Source: Aurantiochytrium sp. KH105
Taxonomy: Eukaryota; Sar; Bigyra; Thraustochytrida; Thraustochytriidae
Assembly: GCA_003116975.1 (NCBI GenBank)
Contig: BGKB01000117.1
Coordinates: forward strand, 62,001 to 126,000
Reading direction: 5' to 3'
Length of the DNA stretch: 64,000 bases
The notes under the pieces are model-generated. The model did no database searches and was not told the origin of the DNA. It worked only from the letters and a program-made list of their open reading frames with translations. Positions 41,567 to 51,927 of the stretch are shown here, piece after piece. The position numbers were made by a program, and so were the translations under genes. Numbering within the stretch: the stretch's first letter is position 1; the number at the start of each line of letters is the position of its first letter.

Positions 41567-43405
41567 ATGGACGAGCAAAGCAAACGCGAAGAGGCTGCCG
41601 AGCGCGAGGCGTTGGCGAAGCAGATCTTCGTGCCGCTCAAGACGTGGTACAATGGCCTCGCCGAGGACGATGTGGATGGCCTGCGTCGCGAGTGCCAGGA
41701 TTTTCCCATCATATCCAGAGAACTCGCGTCCTGGCCGCACTTTGACAAAGTTCGCAAGGCGTACCAGCGCTCGGAGAATCGCCATGCGACGGAGATCGGC
41801 CAGCCGCAAGACGCCGAGCCTCGCAAGCGGCCTCGCTGGGGCTCCGATGACGATGCCGATGAGCAGGCCCAAAACACCAACGCCGTAGATGCCTCCGGCG
41901 ATGGAACGACGCGTAAACGCCGGACGCGCTGGGGCCCACCCAAAGAGACCCCAAAGGATGTTCTCCGGGAAGAGAACCTCATGATTCTCAAGTTGCGGAT
42001 GGCGTCAGTTGATCGCAAACTCCGCAACGTGCGCGACGACGCAAGGCGCGAAGAGTCGAACCCAAACCGCAGTCCGTCTCCCGAGCCGCAATATGATCGC
42101 AACGGAAAGCGCACCAACACTCGAGAGGTGAGAATGCGCGCTCGCCTAGAGGGAGAGCGCGCCAAGCTTCAGGGGGAGCTCATCGCGCTAAACCCTTCGT
42201 CTGCACGGTTTTCCGGTGGCCGCGGGCAGATGATCAAACGCAAAGTCTACGTTCCCGTCAAGGACTTTCCAAATTACAACTTTATCGGTCTCATTCTTGG
42301 CCCCCGTGGAAACACACAAAAGCGTCTCGAGGCCGAGTCCGGGGCCAAGGTCGCCATTCGTGGCAGGGGCAGTGTCAAGGAGGGCCGCGGGCGTCGCGAC
42401 CGTCGCGACCAGGATGACCTTGACGACGATCTTCATGTTCTCATTCAAAGCTTTGATCCCGCCAAGGTTGAAAAGGCCGTCGAGATGGTCGAGGAGCTTT
42501 TGCGTCCGCTCGATGACAGTATTAACAAACACAAACAAGACCAACTGCGTGAGCTTGCCATGATCAACGGCACTCTTCGCGAGTCGCATCACTGCAGCAA
42601 TTGTGGCATGCCGGGTCATCGTCACTGGGAGTGTCCCAAGGCGGAGGCGGACCGCAACTTTCAACGATCCAATGTGCGCTGTGCCATTTGTGGTGACGGT
42701 TCTCATCCTACGAGTGATTGTCCTCGTCGCAACATGCGCGGCGACAATACTCCCGGTGGTGCAGGAGGTGAGGATGGTCACGACAAGGATCGCGAGCAGG
42801 CGCGTCTTGATGAAGGATTCTCCGAATTCATGGAGGATCTTGGCGTAAAAGTTGACAAGCCGCGGGGGGGCGCGGCGCCGCCCCCGTCGCGGCCTCAGCC
42901 TCCAGTGGCCCCAACTCCCGCAACTGCGCAGACCGATGCTGCGACCTCTGGAGGGCCGTCATCGAATGGGCACACGAATACGCAGTCGCACTCGCAGTCG
43001 CAGTCGCAGTCGCAGCAGTCGCCAACACCAATTGCATCCTCACCTGCTGGGCCGGCCCGGCCATCCACGCAGGCTCCGAACATGCCTGCGGGCATGCCTC
43101 CGCCCATGGGCATGCCGCCTCCCATGGGCATGCCTCCCCCGATGGGCATGCCTCCGCACCAGCAGCAGCAACATCAGCAACAACATCAGCAGCATCCGCA
43201 TCAGATGCAACATCAGCATCAACCGTATCCGGGCATGATGATGCAGCCCGGCATGATGATGCAGCCTGGCATGCACATGGGCCAGACTTGGCAGCAAGGC
43301 GGGCCAAGTGCTCCTTTCAGACCGCCAATGCCCCCATGCGCGCCGCCTCCGCCTCCGCCGCGACCGCCTCCGCCGCCGCCGCCGCCCAAGCGCAAGACCA
43401 AATAG
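41567..43405 (+). CDS. SF1: Branchpoint-binding protein SF1/BBP
   Basis: A 612-residue protein that recognises the intron branchpoint in the early spliceosome. Two RWG motifs with basic upstream residues (RKRPRWGSDDD and KRRTRWGP) resemble U2AF ligand motifs. A helix-hairpin region contains the SPSPEP motif, known in human SF1 as a kinase site that tightens U2AF65 binding. The KH-QUA2 domain is at about 222-335 (KRKVYVPVKDFPNYNFIGLILGPRGNTQ split by the GPRG loop). Two CCHC zinc knuckles start at residues 343 and 372. The C-terminal half is Pro/Gln/Met-rich (PPMGMPPPMGM repeats). Start chosen at 41567; the long upstream extension of the frame overlaps CWC15 antisense. Confidence 0.97.
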   Translation: MDEQSKREEAAEREALAKQIFVPLKTWYNGLAEDDVDGLRRECQDFPIISRELASWPHFDKVRKAYQRSENRHATEIGQPQDAEPRKRPRWGSDDDADEQAQNTNAVDASGDGTTRKRRTRWGPPKETPKDVLREENLMILKLRMASVDRKLRNVRDDARREESNPNRSPSPEPQYDRNGKRTNTREVRMRARLEGERAKLQGELIALNPSSARFSGGRGQMIKRKVYVPVKDFPNYNFIGLILGPRGNTQKRLEAESGAKVAIRGRGSVKEGRGRRDRRDQDDLDDDLHVLIQSFDPAKVEKAVEMVEELLRPLDDSINKHKQDQLRELAMINGTLRESHHCSNCGMPGHRHWECPKAEADRNFQRSNVRCAICGDGSHPTSDCPRRNMRGDNTPGGAGGEDGHDKDREQARLDEGFSEFMEDLGVKVDKPRGGAAPPPSRPQPPVAPTPATAQTDAATSGGPSSNGHTNTQSHSQSQSQSQQSPTPIASSPAGPARPSTQAPNMPAGMPPPMGMPPPMGMPPPMGMPPHQQQQHQQQHQQHPHQMQHQHQPYPGMMMQPGMMMQPGMHMGQTWQQGGPSAPFRPPMPPCAPPPPPPRPPPPPPPPKRKTK

Positions 43406-44116
43406 ATCATCTCCATCTACAAGTTCGTGAGCCACAACCAGTGGTCGCTCTTGTTGATTTTTACTACCATCCCGCCACTTTTCTAGCCCTGAATCTATTC
43501 GAAACAGCCAACCAACTTTCCAACCCTCAGGCTCTCATCCTTCTTTGCGTGCGCGTTATGCTCTTGCCGAGCATCTCGGCGCTTCTCCGCGCGCTGCAGC
43601 GGGTTCGACTTGGGACTCGCAAAAGAAATTCGTTCGCATCGCCCGCGTCTCTTCCCCTCCGCTGCCAACGCCTGCAGCGCAAATGACAGACAGGCTTGCT
43701 GCCAGCAGCCAGCGCCTTTCCTCGAAATCCAAAGACCTCGCGAGGTCTCTCGACGTGGAGACGGTCGCGGTGTGGAGACGGTCGCGGCGGCGTGCCACGG
43801 AGCAGATCCGGCCGACCGTGCCGCGCACGTGCCGTGCCCGAGCGGCGATATTGCGTTCTGCAGTCTTTCGCGCGAAGACTTGCTTCCTTGCTTCCTTCCT
43901 TCGCTCGCTCGCTCGCTCGCTCGCTTTGCAGAGCAAGGCAAACCCGCATCCTTCTCGGAGCAGCACACGCACGCGAGCGCGCAAGCACGCAAGCACGCAA
44001 GTACGCAAACGGTGGATCGATTGATTGATCGGTCTCGCCGGCGGTCGGTCTACAGAGAAGAAGAAGTTGGACGTGCACAAGGACGACGTGCACAAGCACG
44101 ACGGTATCTCGGCACC
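43406..44116. other. Intergenic region and leader of the RCC1/BTB gene
   Basis: No gene is supported. It contains CTCG repeats (43907-43926) and a GCAA/CACG stretch (43970-44000). Long open frames on both strands continue from the RCC1 gene but are low complexity here. The start at 44117 has a strong CACCATGG context. Confidence 0.6.
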
Positions 44117-46936
44117 ATGGCGACGCGCGACGATAGCAAGGAGACGAGCGACGTGGAGAATGGGGCGATCAAGGGCGGGAAGGAGGTGGAGGAAGCAGAG
44201 GTGAGCGTAAAGGTCGCGGTCGATCAAGAAGACGAGATCTCCGCCGCGATGCAGGCGATCGCGATCGAAAGTATCCAAGGTGCGGAAGCCGGGACGTTGA
44301 TGGGGTGGGGCCGAAACAGAGACCGTGAACTCGGATTCAAGAGCCATGGCGCGCTCGTAGAGGAAAGAGATCCTAGGATCATCGACCCTTTTGAGGCCCA
44401 GGGCGTCGTTCAAGTCTCGGCAGGAGAAAAGTTTTCCATGATCTTGGACGAATTCGGAAACTTGCACAGTTGTGGCGTCAACAATCAGGGCCAGCTCGGC
44501 CGCAAAGCCACCGCCGATTATGCTCCAGGACTCGTTGGCGGCCCTCTCGTCTCCCGCCGCGTAGTAAGCGTGGCGTCGGGACATACTGCCTCGGCGGCCA
44601 TCACCGAGGACGGCGAGCTCTATGAATGGGGACTCGTGCACTTTTGCCCACCCGCCGACGACGCAGAGGCTGCTTCGATCGAGGTGCATGGTCTGCAGCC
44701 AAACCGGTACTACTCGGATCGTGTCAAGCGTCTCGTGCGTGAGTCTACCATTCGCTACCTCAGCTCGCGCTCGGGCATCCGACCCGACGAAGACGGCGGC
44801 GCGGCCACGAGTGGCGCGACCGGAGCGTCTGCTGCTCGCGCAGACACGGATGAATTTCTCGACGAGGAAAGCCGCGCCTTTCATGCCAAGAATTTCGAAG
44901 ACATGACTGAAGAAGAGCGCGAAATTGAAGCGAAGCATCGTGCGCGGGAAAAGGAACTCGCCCCCGCCCAGCAAATGGCGCAACGCAATGGTGTGGTCAA
45001 TCTGCGCTCGCGGCGCAAGGTCGTGCAGTCACCGTTGCGCGCCGCGAGTCTGGGTCTGCGCAAGGCTGCCAAAGTCAGTCTCGGCGCAGCTCACGTGGTG
45101 GTTCTCACCACGCAAGGCGAGATCCTGACCAAGGGATACAATGATCGCGGGCAGCTCGGTACCGGCCATCGCTTCAGTCGCGCAGAATTTGGCCCTGTTG
45201 TTGGCGTTCTTGCGAGCATCGCAGTATCTGATGTCGTGTGCGGCAGCTCGCATACTCTGGCGCTTACCGATGCGGGCGAGATTTGGGCCTTTGGCGTCAA
45301 CACCTTTGGTCAGCTCGGCATTGGCGCCACCACGGTGGAGCGTCTCGTACCCAACCGTATCGACAAGCTCGCAAATGCTGGTATCAAAGTGACGCAAATT
45401 GCGGCGGGCGAATATCATTCGCTGTGCTTGACGGACACCAATGAGGTGTTCTCCTGGGGACACGCAGAGTACGGTCAACATGGCGCCGGAGGCAAGGAAG
45501 GCCGCGATTTACAATATGCACATTTGCTGCGGCACTTTTACGAGCCTCGACCTGTCCGGCCCTTTTGCAGTGCGGCTACCGTCACTCGTGATGCAAATCA
45601 AGACAGCGAAGCAGCAGATGCCCAGGCGGGTAGTGCAGAAAATGCCACGGCGCCCGATACCACCGTGCAAGTTCCGGTTCGCTTTATTGCGAGCGCCGCG
45701 CGATACACCCTTGCCGTCGACAAGGACGGTCGTGTGTGGTCCTGGGGCTGGAATGGGTCCGGAGTGCTGGGTCACGGCCCTGGAGCACGATACACCGAGC
45801 CACAAGTCATTGAGGCCCTTGCCGGCCGGCGCGTTACGCACGTCACTGCGGGACCAAACCACGTTCTTGTGGCTGTCGAACAGCTGGGAAGCCAGTTCGC
45901 CCTCTCGTACGCGCCTCTGCTTTCCGGTGGCGCCGACGCCGGCGGCGAAGTGTCTGGTGCGCCAATCACCGTGGGGATGCAATTGCGCCCGGATCGAGAA
46001 AACAACTTTGACATTCGTATTCGGTCAAAGTTGTCTGCCACCCAGGAGCGCGAATCGGAAGCAGAACGCGAGCGCAAGTACTCTGTGCCATGCCACAAGT
46101 TTGTCCTCTTCGCGCGGTGCCCTAGTTTGCGTGATCATTTGCATGCAGCGGCGTCTTTGGAAGACAAGAGTCTTGACGAGGTTCGCCTTCCCTTCGTTTT
46201 GGCACCTCTTGTGCTCAAAGCGCTCGTGGAGTATTTGTACACGGACCACTTACGCTCCTGTCCTCCGCATAGGTTGATCGATCTGCAGCAGGTTGCAGAA
46301 CGTCTGGGCCTGGTCCATCTCGAAGGTCTCTGCAAGCTCGCGCGTCACCAGCGCACGTTGCGAATGAGTCTCGGCAGCGGTAGTTTTGTCGCAGATCAGA
46401 GTGCAGGCGAAGCGCCGGCACTCCCGCCTTCGACCTTTGCTCGCGACATGCGACGCGCAGTTGAGGACACTTCGGACCATAACATCTTTCTTGGTGCTAC
46501 AGATCCCGATGAGGATGTTGGCGACGGAGATGTTGCTGACGTTGGTACTGCTCCCCTGTCCATTGCAAGCAGCGCAAACATGGATATTCTCTGCAGATAT
46601 CCATTTTTCGAAAAGCTGCTTACAGGTTCATTCAAGGAGAGCGTCGACGCGCAGGACAAAGACGCGCGCATCATGTTGCACAATTTGACGCCACGCGGGC
46701 TTTCTACCCTACTTTACTGGGTCTACTGTGGCGATCGCGCCATTTGCCAGCCAGAGACGGTAATGTCCGTGTTGGCAAGTGCACGTTGCTTTGGTGTCGA
46801 CGATCTTGCGCGTGTTTGCGAAGCTCTAATTATCGATCACATTGACGCCGCCTCTGTGGACTACATTGAAGAGTTCGCGCAGGATACGAATTCGCAGCGT
46901 CTCTTGCACGACTGCCGGCGCTTTCGTGACCTTTGA
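44117..46936 (+). CDS. RCC1-repeat protein with two BTB domains
   Basis: A 939-residue protein. The N-terminal two thirds is a split RCC1 propeller: LMGWGRNRDRELGF, LHSCGVNNQGQLGRKA, ILTKGYNDRGQLGTGH, IWAFGVNTFGQLGIG, VFSWGHAEYGQHGAGG and VWSWGWNGSGVLGHG. A charged insert (about 200-300) interrupts it. Two BTB domains follow: the first near 635-735 (YSVPCHKFVLFARCPSLRDH, VLKALVEYLYTDHL) and the second near 800-930 (YPFFEKLLTGSFKES, LSTLLYWVYCGD). RCC1 plus BTB proteins (RCBTB, IBTK) act as CUL3 substrate adaptors or scaffolds. The two BTBs in tandem at the end resemble IBTK or LZTR1-like layouts. A ubiquitin adaptor role is an inference. Confidence 0.9.
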   Translation: MATRDDSKETSDVENGAIKGGKEVEEAEVSVKVAVDQEDEISAAMQAIAIESIQGAEAGTLMGWGRNRDRELGFKSHGALVEERDPRIIDPFEAQGVVQVSAGEKFSMILDEFGNLHSCGVNNQGQLGRKATADYAPGLVGGPLVSRRVVSVASGHTASAAITEDGELYEWGLVHFCPPADDAEAASIEVHGLQPNRYYSDRVKRLVRESTIRYLSSRSGIRPDEDGGAATSGATGASAARADTDEFLDEESRAFHAKNFEDMTEEEREIEAKHRAREKELAPAQQMAQRNGVVNLRSRRKVVQSPLRAASLGLRKAAKVSLGAAHVVVLTTQGEILTKGYNDRGQLGTGHRFSRAEFGPVVGVLASIAVSDVVCGSSHTLALTDAGEIWAFGVNTFGQLGIGATTVERLVPNRIDKLANAGIKVTQIAAGEYHSLCLTDTNEVFSWGHAEYGQHGAGGKEGRDLQYAHLLRHFYEPRPVRPFCSAATVTRDANQDSEAADAQAGSAENATAPDTTVQVPVRFIASAARYTLAVDKDGRVWSWGWNGSGVLGHGPGARYTEPQVIEALAGRRVTHVTAGPNHVLVAVEQLGSQFALSYAPLLSGGADAGGEVSGAPITVGMQLRPDRENNFDIRIRSKLSATQERESEAERERKYSVPCHKFVLFARCPSLRDHLHAAASLEDKSLDEVRLPFVLAPLVLKALVEYLYTDHLRSCPPHRLIDLQQVAERLGLVHLEGLCKLARHQRTLRMSLGSGSFVADQSAGEAPALPPSTFARDMRRAVEDTSDHNIFLGATDPDEDVGDGDVADVGTAPLSIASSANMDILCRYPFFEKLLTGSFKESVDAQDKDARIMLHNLTPRGLSTLLYWVYCGDRAICQPETVMSVLASARCFGVDDLARVCEALIIDHIDAASVDYIEEFAQDTNSQRLLHDCRRFRDL

Positions 46937-47091
46937 AGAGTAAATGATGAAGTAGTTTCAACGAATCAGTTGGACATTACGAGCAATGAAAAGAGATGTC
47001 TTCACTATGAAATGGATGGTAAATAATAATTGTGCAGAATAATGAGAGAGAGAGTGGGCGTTTTTGTGCGCGTGAGAGATAGAGAGTTAAA

Positions 47092-49539
47092 TCATGGCAA
47101 GCCAAGCAGCGCGTGCTCTGGTTGCGGCAACTTAGCGGGTCGCTTCAAAAAGAGACCGAACAAAGGAATAGCCGTAACAAGTTGGTCCACTTGTGCCTGA
47201 AGGTCTACCAGAAGAGCTTGTAGACGTAAAAGCTCTCGCTCTTTGGGCTCGCGAGTTACGTTGCTCGAACTCAAGTTTCTGTGAGTCGGAGGTCGAAGTC
47301 TTTTGCGTCCAAGAGGCAAGCCGTAACGCATGCACAGTCTGCGAGCAAATTCAAGCTCCGCCACAAGAGTCTTTGCGTGACCAATCTCGTGCCCGAGACG
47401 CTTCAATTCATTGTTTAGCGCAAGCTGGGGCATCCGTTGCGTATCTGAAGGATGGACATGGCTGTTTTTGTTTTTTTTTTGCAATCGTCAGATGCGCGTC
47501 TTGATCAAGATTGAGGTGGAAGACGCTAAAGTGAACTTACTGGCAATGCGAGAGCGTTTGGTTTGTCCGTAGCGCTTCTGATAAGACACGCTTACCTCCC
47601 TCACCAAATTCATTGCGCACAATGCTGTGAAGTCGCGAGTTTGTCAGCTTCGTGGTCAAGCTGCAATTTCGACAAAAGCCTGCGAGAAGGTCATCATTGC
47701 TTCCGAAATTTTCCTTTCAGGTAACTCACGAGAAACGATCGAGCTTGCGCGTGTTGCGCAACATATCTGCGATAGCAAAGGCGCCGGCGTCCCCAATCCG
47801 GTTTGCCTCAATGCTGGAACAGGTGTCAGTCCAGTTCTATAAAGCAATGTAAACAAACGAATTCTGCGTGCACACGTACCTGCATCGTTCGAGCGTTTGG
47901 TTCTGCAGGATGCCTCGCGCGATTGCTTTTGCCCCTTCGTCTCCAATCTCGTTCGAGCGAAGGCTATCACCGCAACCATCCACCCACCCATCCACCGAGA
48001 CCCCCCAAAAATAATCACGGGAAACCTCACGTGTCAGAATTCAGAATTGGCTTGGGTAAAGTCGCTTGGAGCAAGCCATGCGTCTGGAAAACGTACTTAA
48101 GAGCAATGAGCCGGCGGTTGACTTCAAGCATGCGAGCAATTGCTTTGGCTCCAGAAACGCCCACATTATTACCCTCAATACTGCGTGCGTATGCGTGCAT
48201 TAGGCCCGGAAGCGGAAGAGCTTTTCATGTAAGTTCAAGCGAATTGGCAAGCTCGTCCATGCGACGCAAGCAACTTACTTGATGAGCAGCACGGACTGAT
48301 TCTCTTCCAATGCACTTGCGAGCGTGCAGGCCCCAGTGTCCCCCAGGACGTTCATTCCAAGTCTGTGCTCACGCAGTTGTCACGTCACGCACAGTCAGTC
48401 ATGTGAGAACCCAGAGTCAAGATTGAAGTGCGTGCGCTCGTGACGTACTCGACTTTTTGGAGGCGCACGCACGCGTTGATTGACGCTGCAAGCGCAATGG
48501 CGCCGCGTGGGCCAATTTGGTTGTCTTCAAGACTGAGATGTCGACCCAAGCAAGAAGAAGTCTGTTAGTTGATTCAGTGAAAGCAAAACAGGTAAATCTA
48601 TCTGCGCTGCGGAAACGTACTCGAGAATATATAGTCCTGGTAAGCATTCAAGAGCAGGCGCAAGGGCCTCGATTGCAGTGTCGCTTACGTTACAAGCACT
48701 CAAACTACAAGACAGCGCGATAGCGAAGGTCAGCCGACTGGAGAGGTCTGGAAAAGCAACGTTGGAGAAAACAAAAATGACCGAAACGTACATGAGACGT
48801 CGAAGCGTTGGTGCAAGCCGTGGTGCCAGGGAGCATACTCCACGCGTGCCAAGGTTGACGCCATAGATACTGAAAGCGGCAATTGTGAGTGAACACGCAA
48901 CGGAAAGAGCAGCAAGTCAGGGGTGAGGGACTTACTTGAGCGTGACGAGCCGCTTTGTGAGCGCGATTCCCGTCCAGAGTGCCTCAAAGGTTTCCAGATC
49001 AAGGAGTTCTTTGTCTGCATCGGGGCTCTGCGAGGCGCGAATGCTACATGATCACGATAAACCCAAACGTCAGCGTGGTGAACGAGAGACAAAACAAGAT
49101 GTATGTAATGGGAAAAGCGAACGCACCGTAGCACTTGCAGACTGGGATGAAGTCCCACGATGGAGGCAATGGCGGCAGCTCGAAGTGTCGTCATGCCCTT
49201 GGCATTAAGTCTGCGTACATTTTTCAGTCGTGAGAAGAGTCCAGAGGTAGCGTCATCTATGCAAGGGGAAACGAGGGCACGGTCCACGCTTCGGTAACGT
49301 ACGTTAGTTCCTCAAGAACGACATTGCAGCGCAGCAACACCTCGAGCTCCTGCATTCTGTTCTCGTCGATATCGTATCCGTCAAGACTATTCAGTTGCTG
49401 CCGTCAGTGATCTTCCTCTCTCGTTTACTGTGCGCTTTCCGGGGCGTCGCGAGGCGACGTACTCTATGATCCTGGCAAAGGGAGCGATCTTGCAAAAGTC
49501 CTCGAGCGCGCTGGCGCTTGGGATCTGGTCCTGCGCCAT
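47092..49539 (-). CDS. Leucine-rich-repeat (RNI-type) protein, 13 exons
   Basis: Exons: 49539-49463, 49386-49303, 49210-49127, 49043-48936, 48869-48792, 48704-48621, 48532-48449, 48362-48279, 48180-48097, 47963-47880, 47813-47730, 47624-47541, 47461-47092. The product has 462 residues. All 12 introns (66-133 nt) are phase 2 and GT-AG. Exons 2, 3, 6-12 are exactly 84 nt; exon 4 is 108 and exon 5 is 78. Each encodes one 28-residue LRR such as LNAKGMTTLRAAAIASIVGL, IEGNNVGVSGAKAIARMLEV, LRSNEIGDEGAKAIARGILQ and IEANRIGDAGAFAIADMLRN. This matches ribonuclease-inhibitor-type repeats (xxNxIGxxGAxAIAxxL). The last exon adds a coiled coil (LALNNELKRLGHEIGHAKT, then LLRLQALLVDLQAQVDQL). No NB-ARC/NACHT domain is attached. 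A protein-binding scaffold is likely; partner unknown. Confidence 0.9.
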
Positions 49540-51927
49540 GACGCTCTTGCGTTTTTCGACGCAGCTTTGGCGCCCGCGGCGGCGGCAGCGATAGCGACAG
49601 GGCCGCGAAGCGAAGCGGGGCGAGGCCTGGCCCGCGCAGTGGCTGCTGTCCTTCAGCTCGTCCGCCGGCCGGGCCGCGAGCCCGCGTGCCGCGTGACATT
49701 GGTTGGGGCTCTGGCCTCCTGCGGCCAGCGGCGACCGCGCGGCGAACGAAGCAAATCGAGTGATTAGCACGCAGGTAGCAGTAGCGTATCCCCTCGCTAG
49801 GCATTGTGCTCGGCAAAGAACCGCGGCACCGACCAGCAGGTTCTGGGGATCTTGCTCGAGCACGAAGGTCGTTGAAGGGACTTTGGTTGCGATGAGGCGG
49901 GGGAGATAGACAGAGATGTCGAGAAAGACTGAGCACCTGCGCGGTGATTGTTGGGCAAAAGTTAGAGTAGAGTTTCGCAGGATGCGAGAATCAAGCATCA
50001 GAAAGGTCGACAACGAGTTTTCGATCGAGGCTAGGCCTAGCTGCAGTGGATCGAGACGTATAAAAAGCTATGGGCCACTGCAAGCAAAGTCCCAAAGAAC
50101 CGCATAAGCTGTCCTCTCCCGCCCTTGCTTCTCGAGCACCACGGTCGCTCAGAACAGAACCAACCCTTCGCCGCCTTCCCCAACTTCTCGTTCTTTCGTC
50201 GACCGGCAGCACTCCGCTCCATTGGTCCACCACACGTACATTCATCCGTTTGCTGTCCGTGAAGTGCAGTGCAGTGCAGTGCTGCTGCTCCTGGCTGGCC
50301 ACAGAGCTCGTCTCGATCTCCGTGCAGCGCGCGCAGTCACTACTGACTCACGCGCGCGCACACCACCTGCCTGCCTGCCGTCCAGTGGAACTCCGACGCC
50401 AGCCACCACTGCCTCCACTGCAACTGGCGCTGGCGATGACGACGCACACACAATCCACGAGTGAGCCCACTACCTGCGTCCTTCTTCCTGAGCCGCAGGG
50501 CTTGCACGCGTGACGCCACGCCACGCCACGCCACGCCACGCGATGCGATGCGATGCGGTGCGATGCGGTGCGATGCGATGGGATGCGGTAGCGGTGCGAT
50601 GCGATGCGATGCGATGCGATGCGATGGGATGCGATACGAAGTGCCGTGATATCGCGCGCTCGCGGCAGCTGCTCGCGGTCGCACCCTGCACGCTCTGTGG
50701 GCTGCGGCCGACGTTGCTCGGACGACAGGCTCCTCTTACAGCGCACCCTTTTGGCAGCTAGCTAGCTAGCTTTCTCCGCCCTGCGCTGCTGCCGCGAGCG
50801 AGCGTGTCTCCATCCGCCACTGCGCAGGGTTTGACACTGCCGCTCCTGCACGTGCTTGCGTGCGTGCTCGCGCGCCTGCGTGTGCAAGGCGACGGGGTGC
50901 CGAGCAAGACTTGACCTGGGCTGGGCTCGGCTCGGCCTGGGCCTGGGCTGGGCGGAGTGTATGTAAGATCCCTCGTCGCCTAGCTAGCTAGCTAGCAAAA
51001 GCAGCGAAGCAGCGCAGAGGCCGCGCGGCGCACACCTCCCTCCTCCCCTCCTCGCCTCTCCTCTCTCCGCCCCCGCACCGCCCTCGCCGGCCGGCCGGCC
51101 GGCCGCCCTTCGCGCCGCGCTGCGCCCGAGCGTGCGACACGCAGCGCAGGCGCGCTCGCAGCGCAGGCGGCGGCGGCGCGAGGCAGCCGGCAGTGGCCGC
51201 GCGGCGCGTGCACAAGGCGCCTCCCGGCCGGCGGCGCGTAGCCGGCGCCTAGCGGGTGCTAGGCGCCGCGACGCGCGTGTTTTCCGCTGTGCAAGCAGCG
51301 CAGAGCAGAGCAGAGCAGAGCGGGCAGCTCGGTCCCTGAGCAGGGCGAGTTAGCAAGCGCGAAAGCGGAAGAAAGAAGGCGGGAAACAGAGGAATTCCAA
51401 TCCGCATTCGCGAGCACGCCGCGGCGCTTCGGGCGGCGACCTCGCGCGAGCGTGCGTTGCGAGCGTTGCGAGCGAGCGAGCGCGCGTGCGTTGCGAGCGA
51501 GCGCGCGCGCGTGCGTGCGTGCGCGGCCGCGCAAAGCGGCGACGCGGACGTCGGCTGGCGGGGCGGCATCGCGCCGGAGGGAGCGGTCGATCAGATCAGC
51601 GCGTGCGCCAAGGACTGCGAGAGCGGCAACGCGGCGCGCGGCGCGGGCCCCGGGGCCGCCGGCGAGAGCGGCGAGCGCAGGGAGAGGGCCGCGCGGAGGG
51701 GCGGCCGAGCGAGGCGTCGAGCGAGCGGTCTTCGTCGAGCGCGCGAGCGAGAGGAAAAGGGCCGGCGAGCAGCGGGGACGTGACGGGGCGTCACGCCGCC
51801 CGGGGCGACGCGCGGAGACGTGACCGCCGGCCGACGCGCTGCAGCGGAGCCGACAGTGAGCAGGGCAGAGCAGAGTAGAGCAGAGCAGAGCCTTGGGGGG
51901 AAACAGGGCCGAGGAGAAGGAAAGAAG
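49540..51927. other. 2.4 kb divergent intergenic region
   Basis: This lies between the LRR gene (-) and the NIPA gene (+). No gene is supported. It holds CTAGGCCTAG followed by a TATA box at 50031-50066, CCACG pentamers (50515-50540), GATGC pentamers (50540-50632), GCTAGCTAGC runs (50757-50770 and 50982-50996) and CCGG repeats (51089-51105). Open frames after 51100 are Arg/Ala-rich artefacts on both strands. Confidence 0.55.
50031..50066 (+). promoter_or_regulatory. CTAGGCCTAG palindrome 18 bp upstream of a TATA box
   Basis: The 10-bp palindrome CTAGGCCTAG (50031-50040) is followed at 50059 by TATAAAAA. This is the clearest core-promoter-like arrangement in the window. No convincing open frame follows closely on the + strand, so the transcript could be non-coding, or a long leader of the gene at 51928. 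Confidence 0.4.

Noticed and set aside
43556-44983. 475-residue minus-strand open frame opposite the RCC1/BTB gene
   Set aside because: It is antisense to a well-supported gene and to its repeat-rich leader, and its translation has no domain.
47578-47595. An 18-nt candidate intron (GTAAGC...CAG) in the LRR gene
   Set aside because: It is in frame and reads through as GKRVLS, which fits the LRR consensus. Using the acceptor at 47625-47626 instead makes the exon exactly 84 nt like its neighbours.
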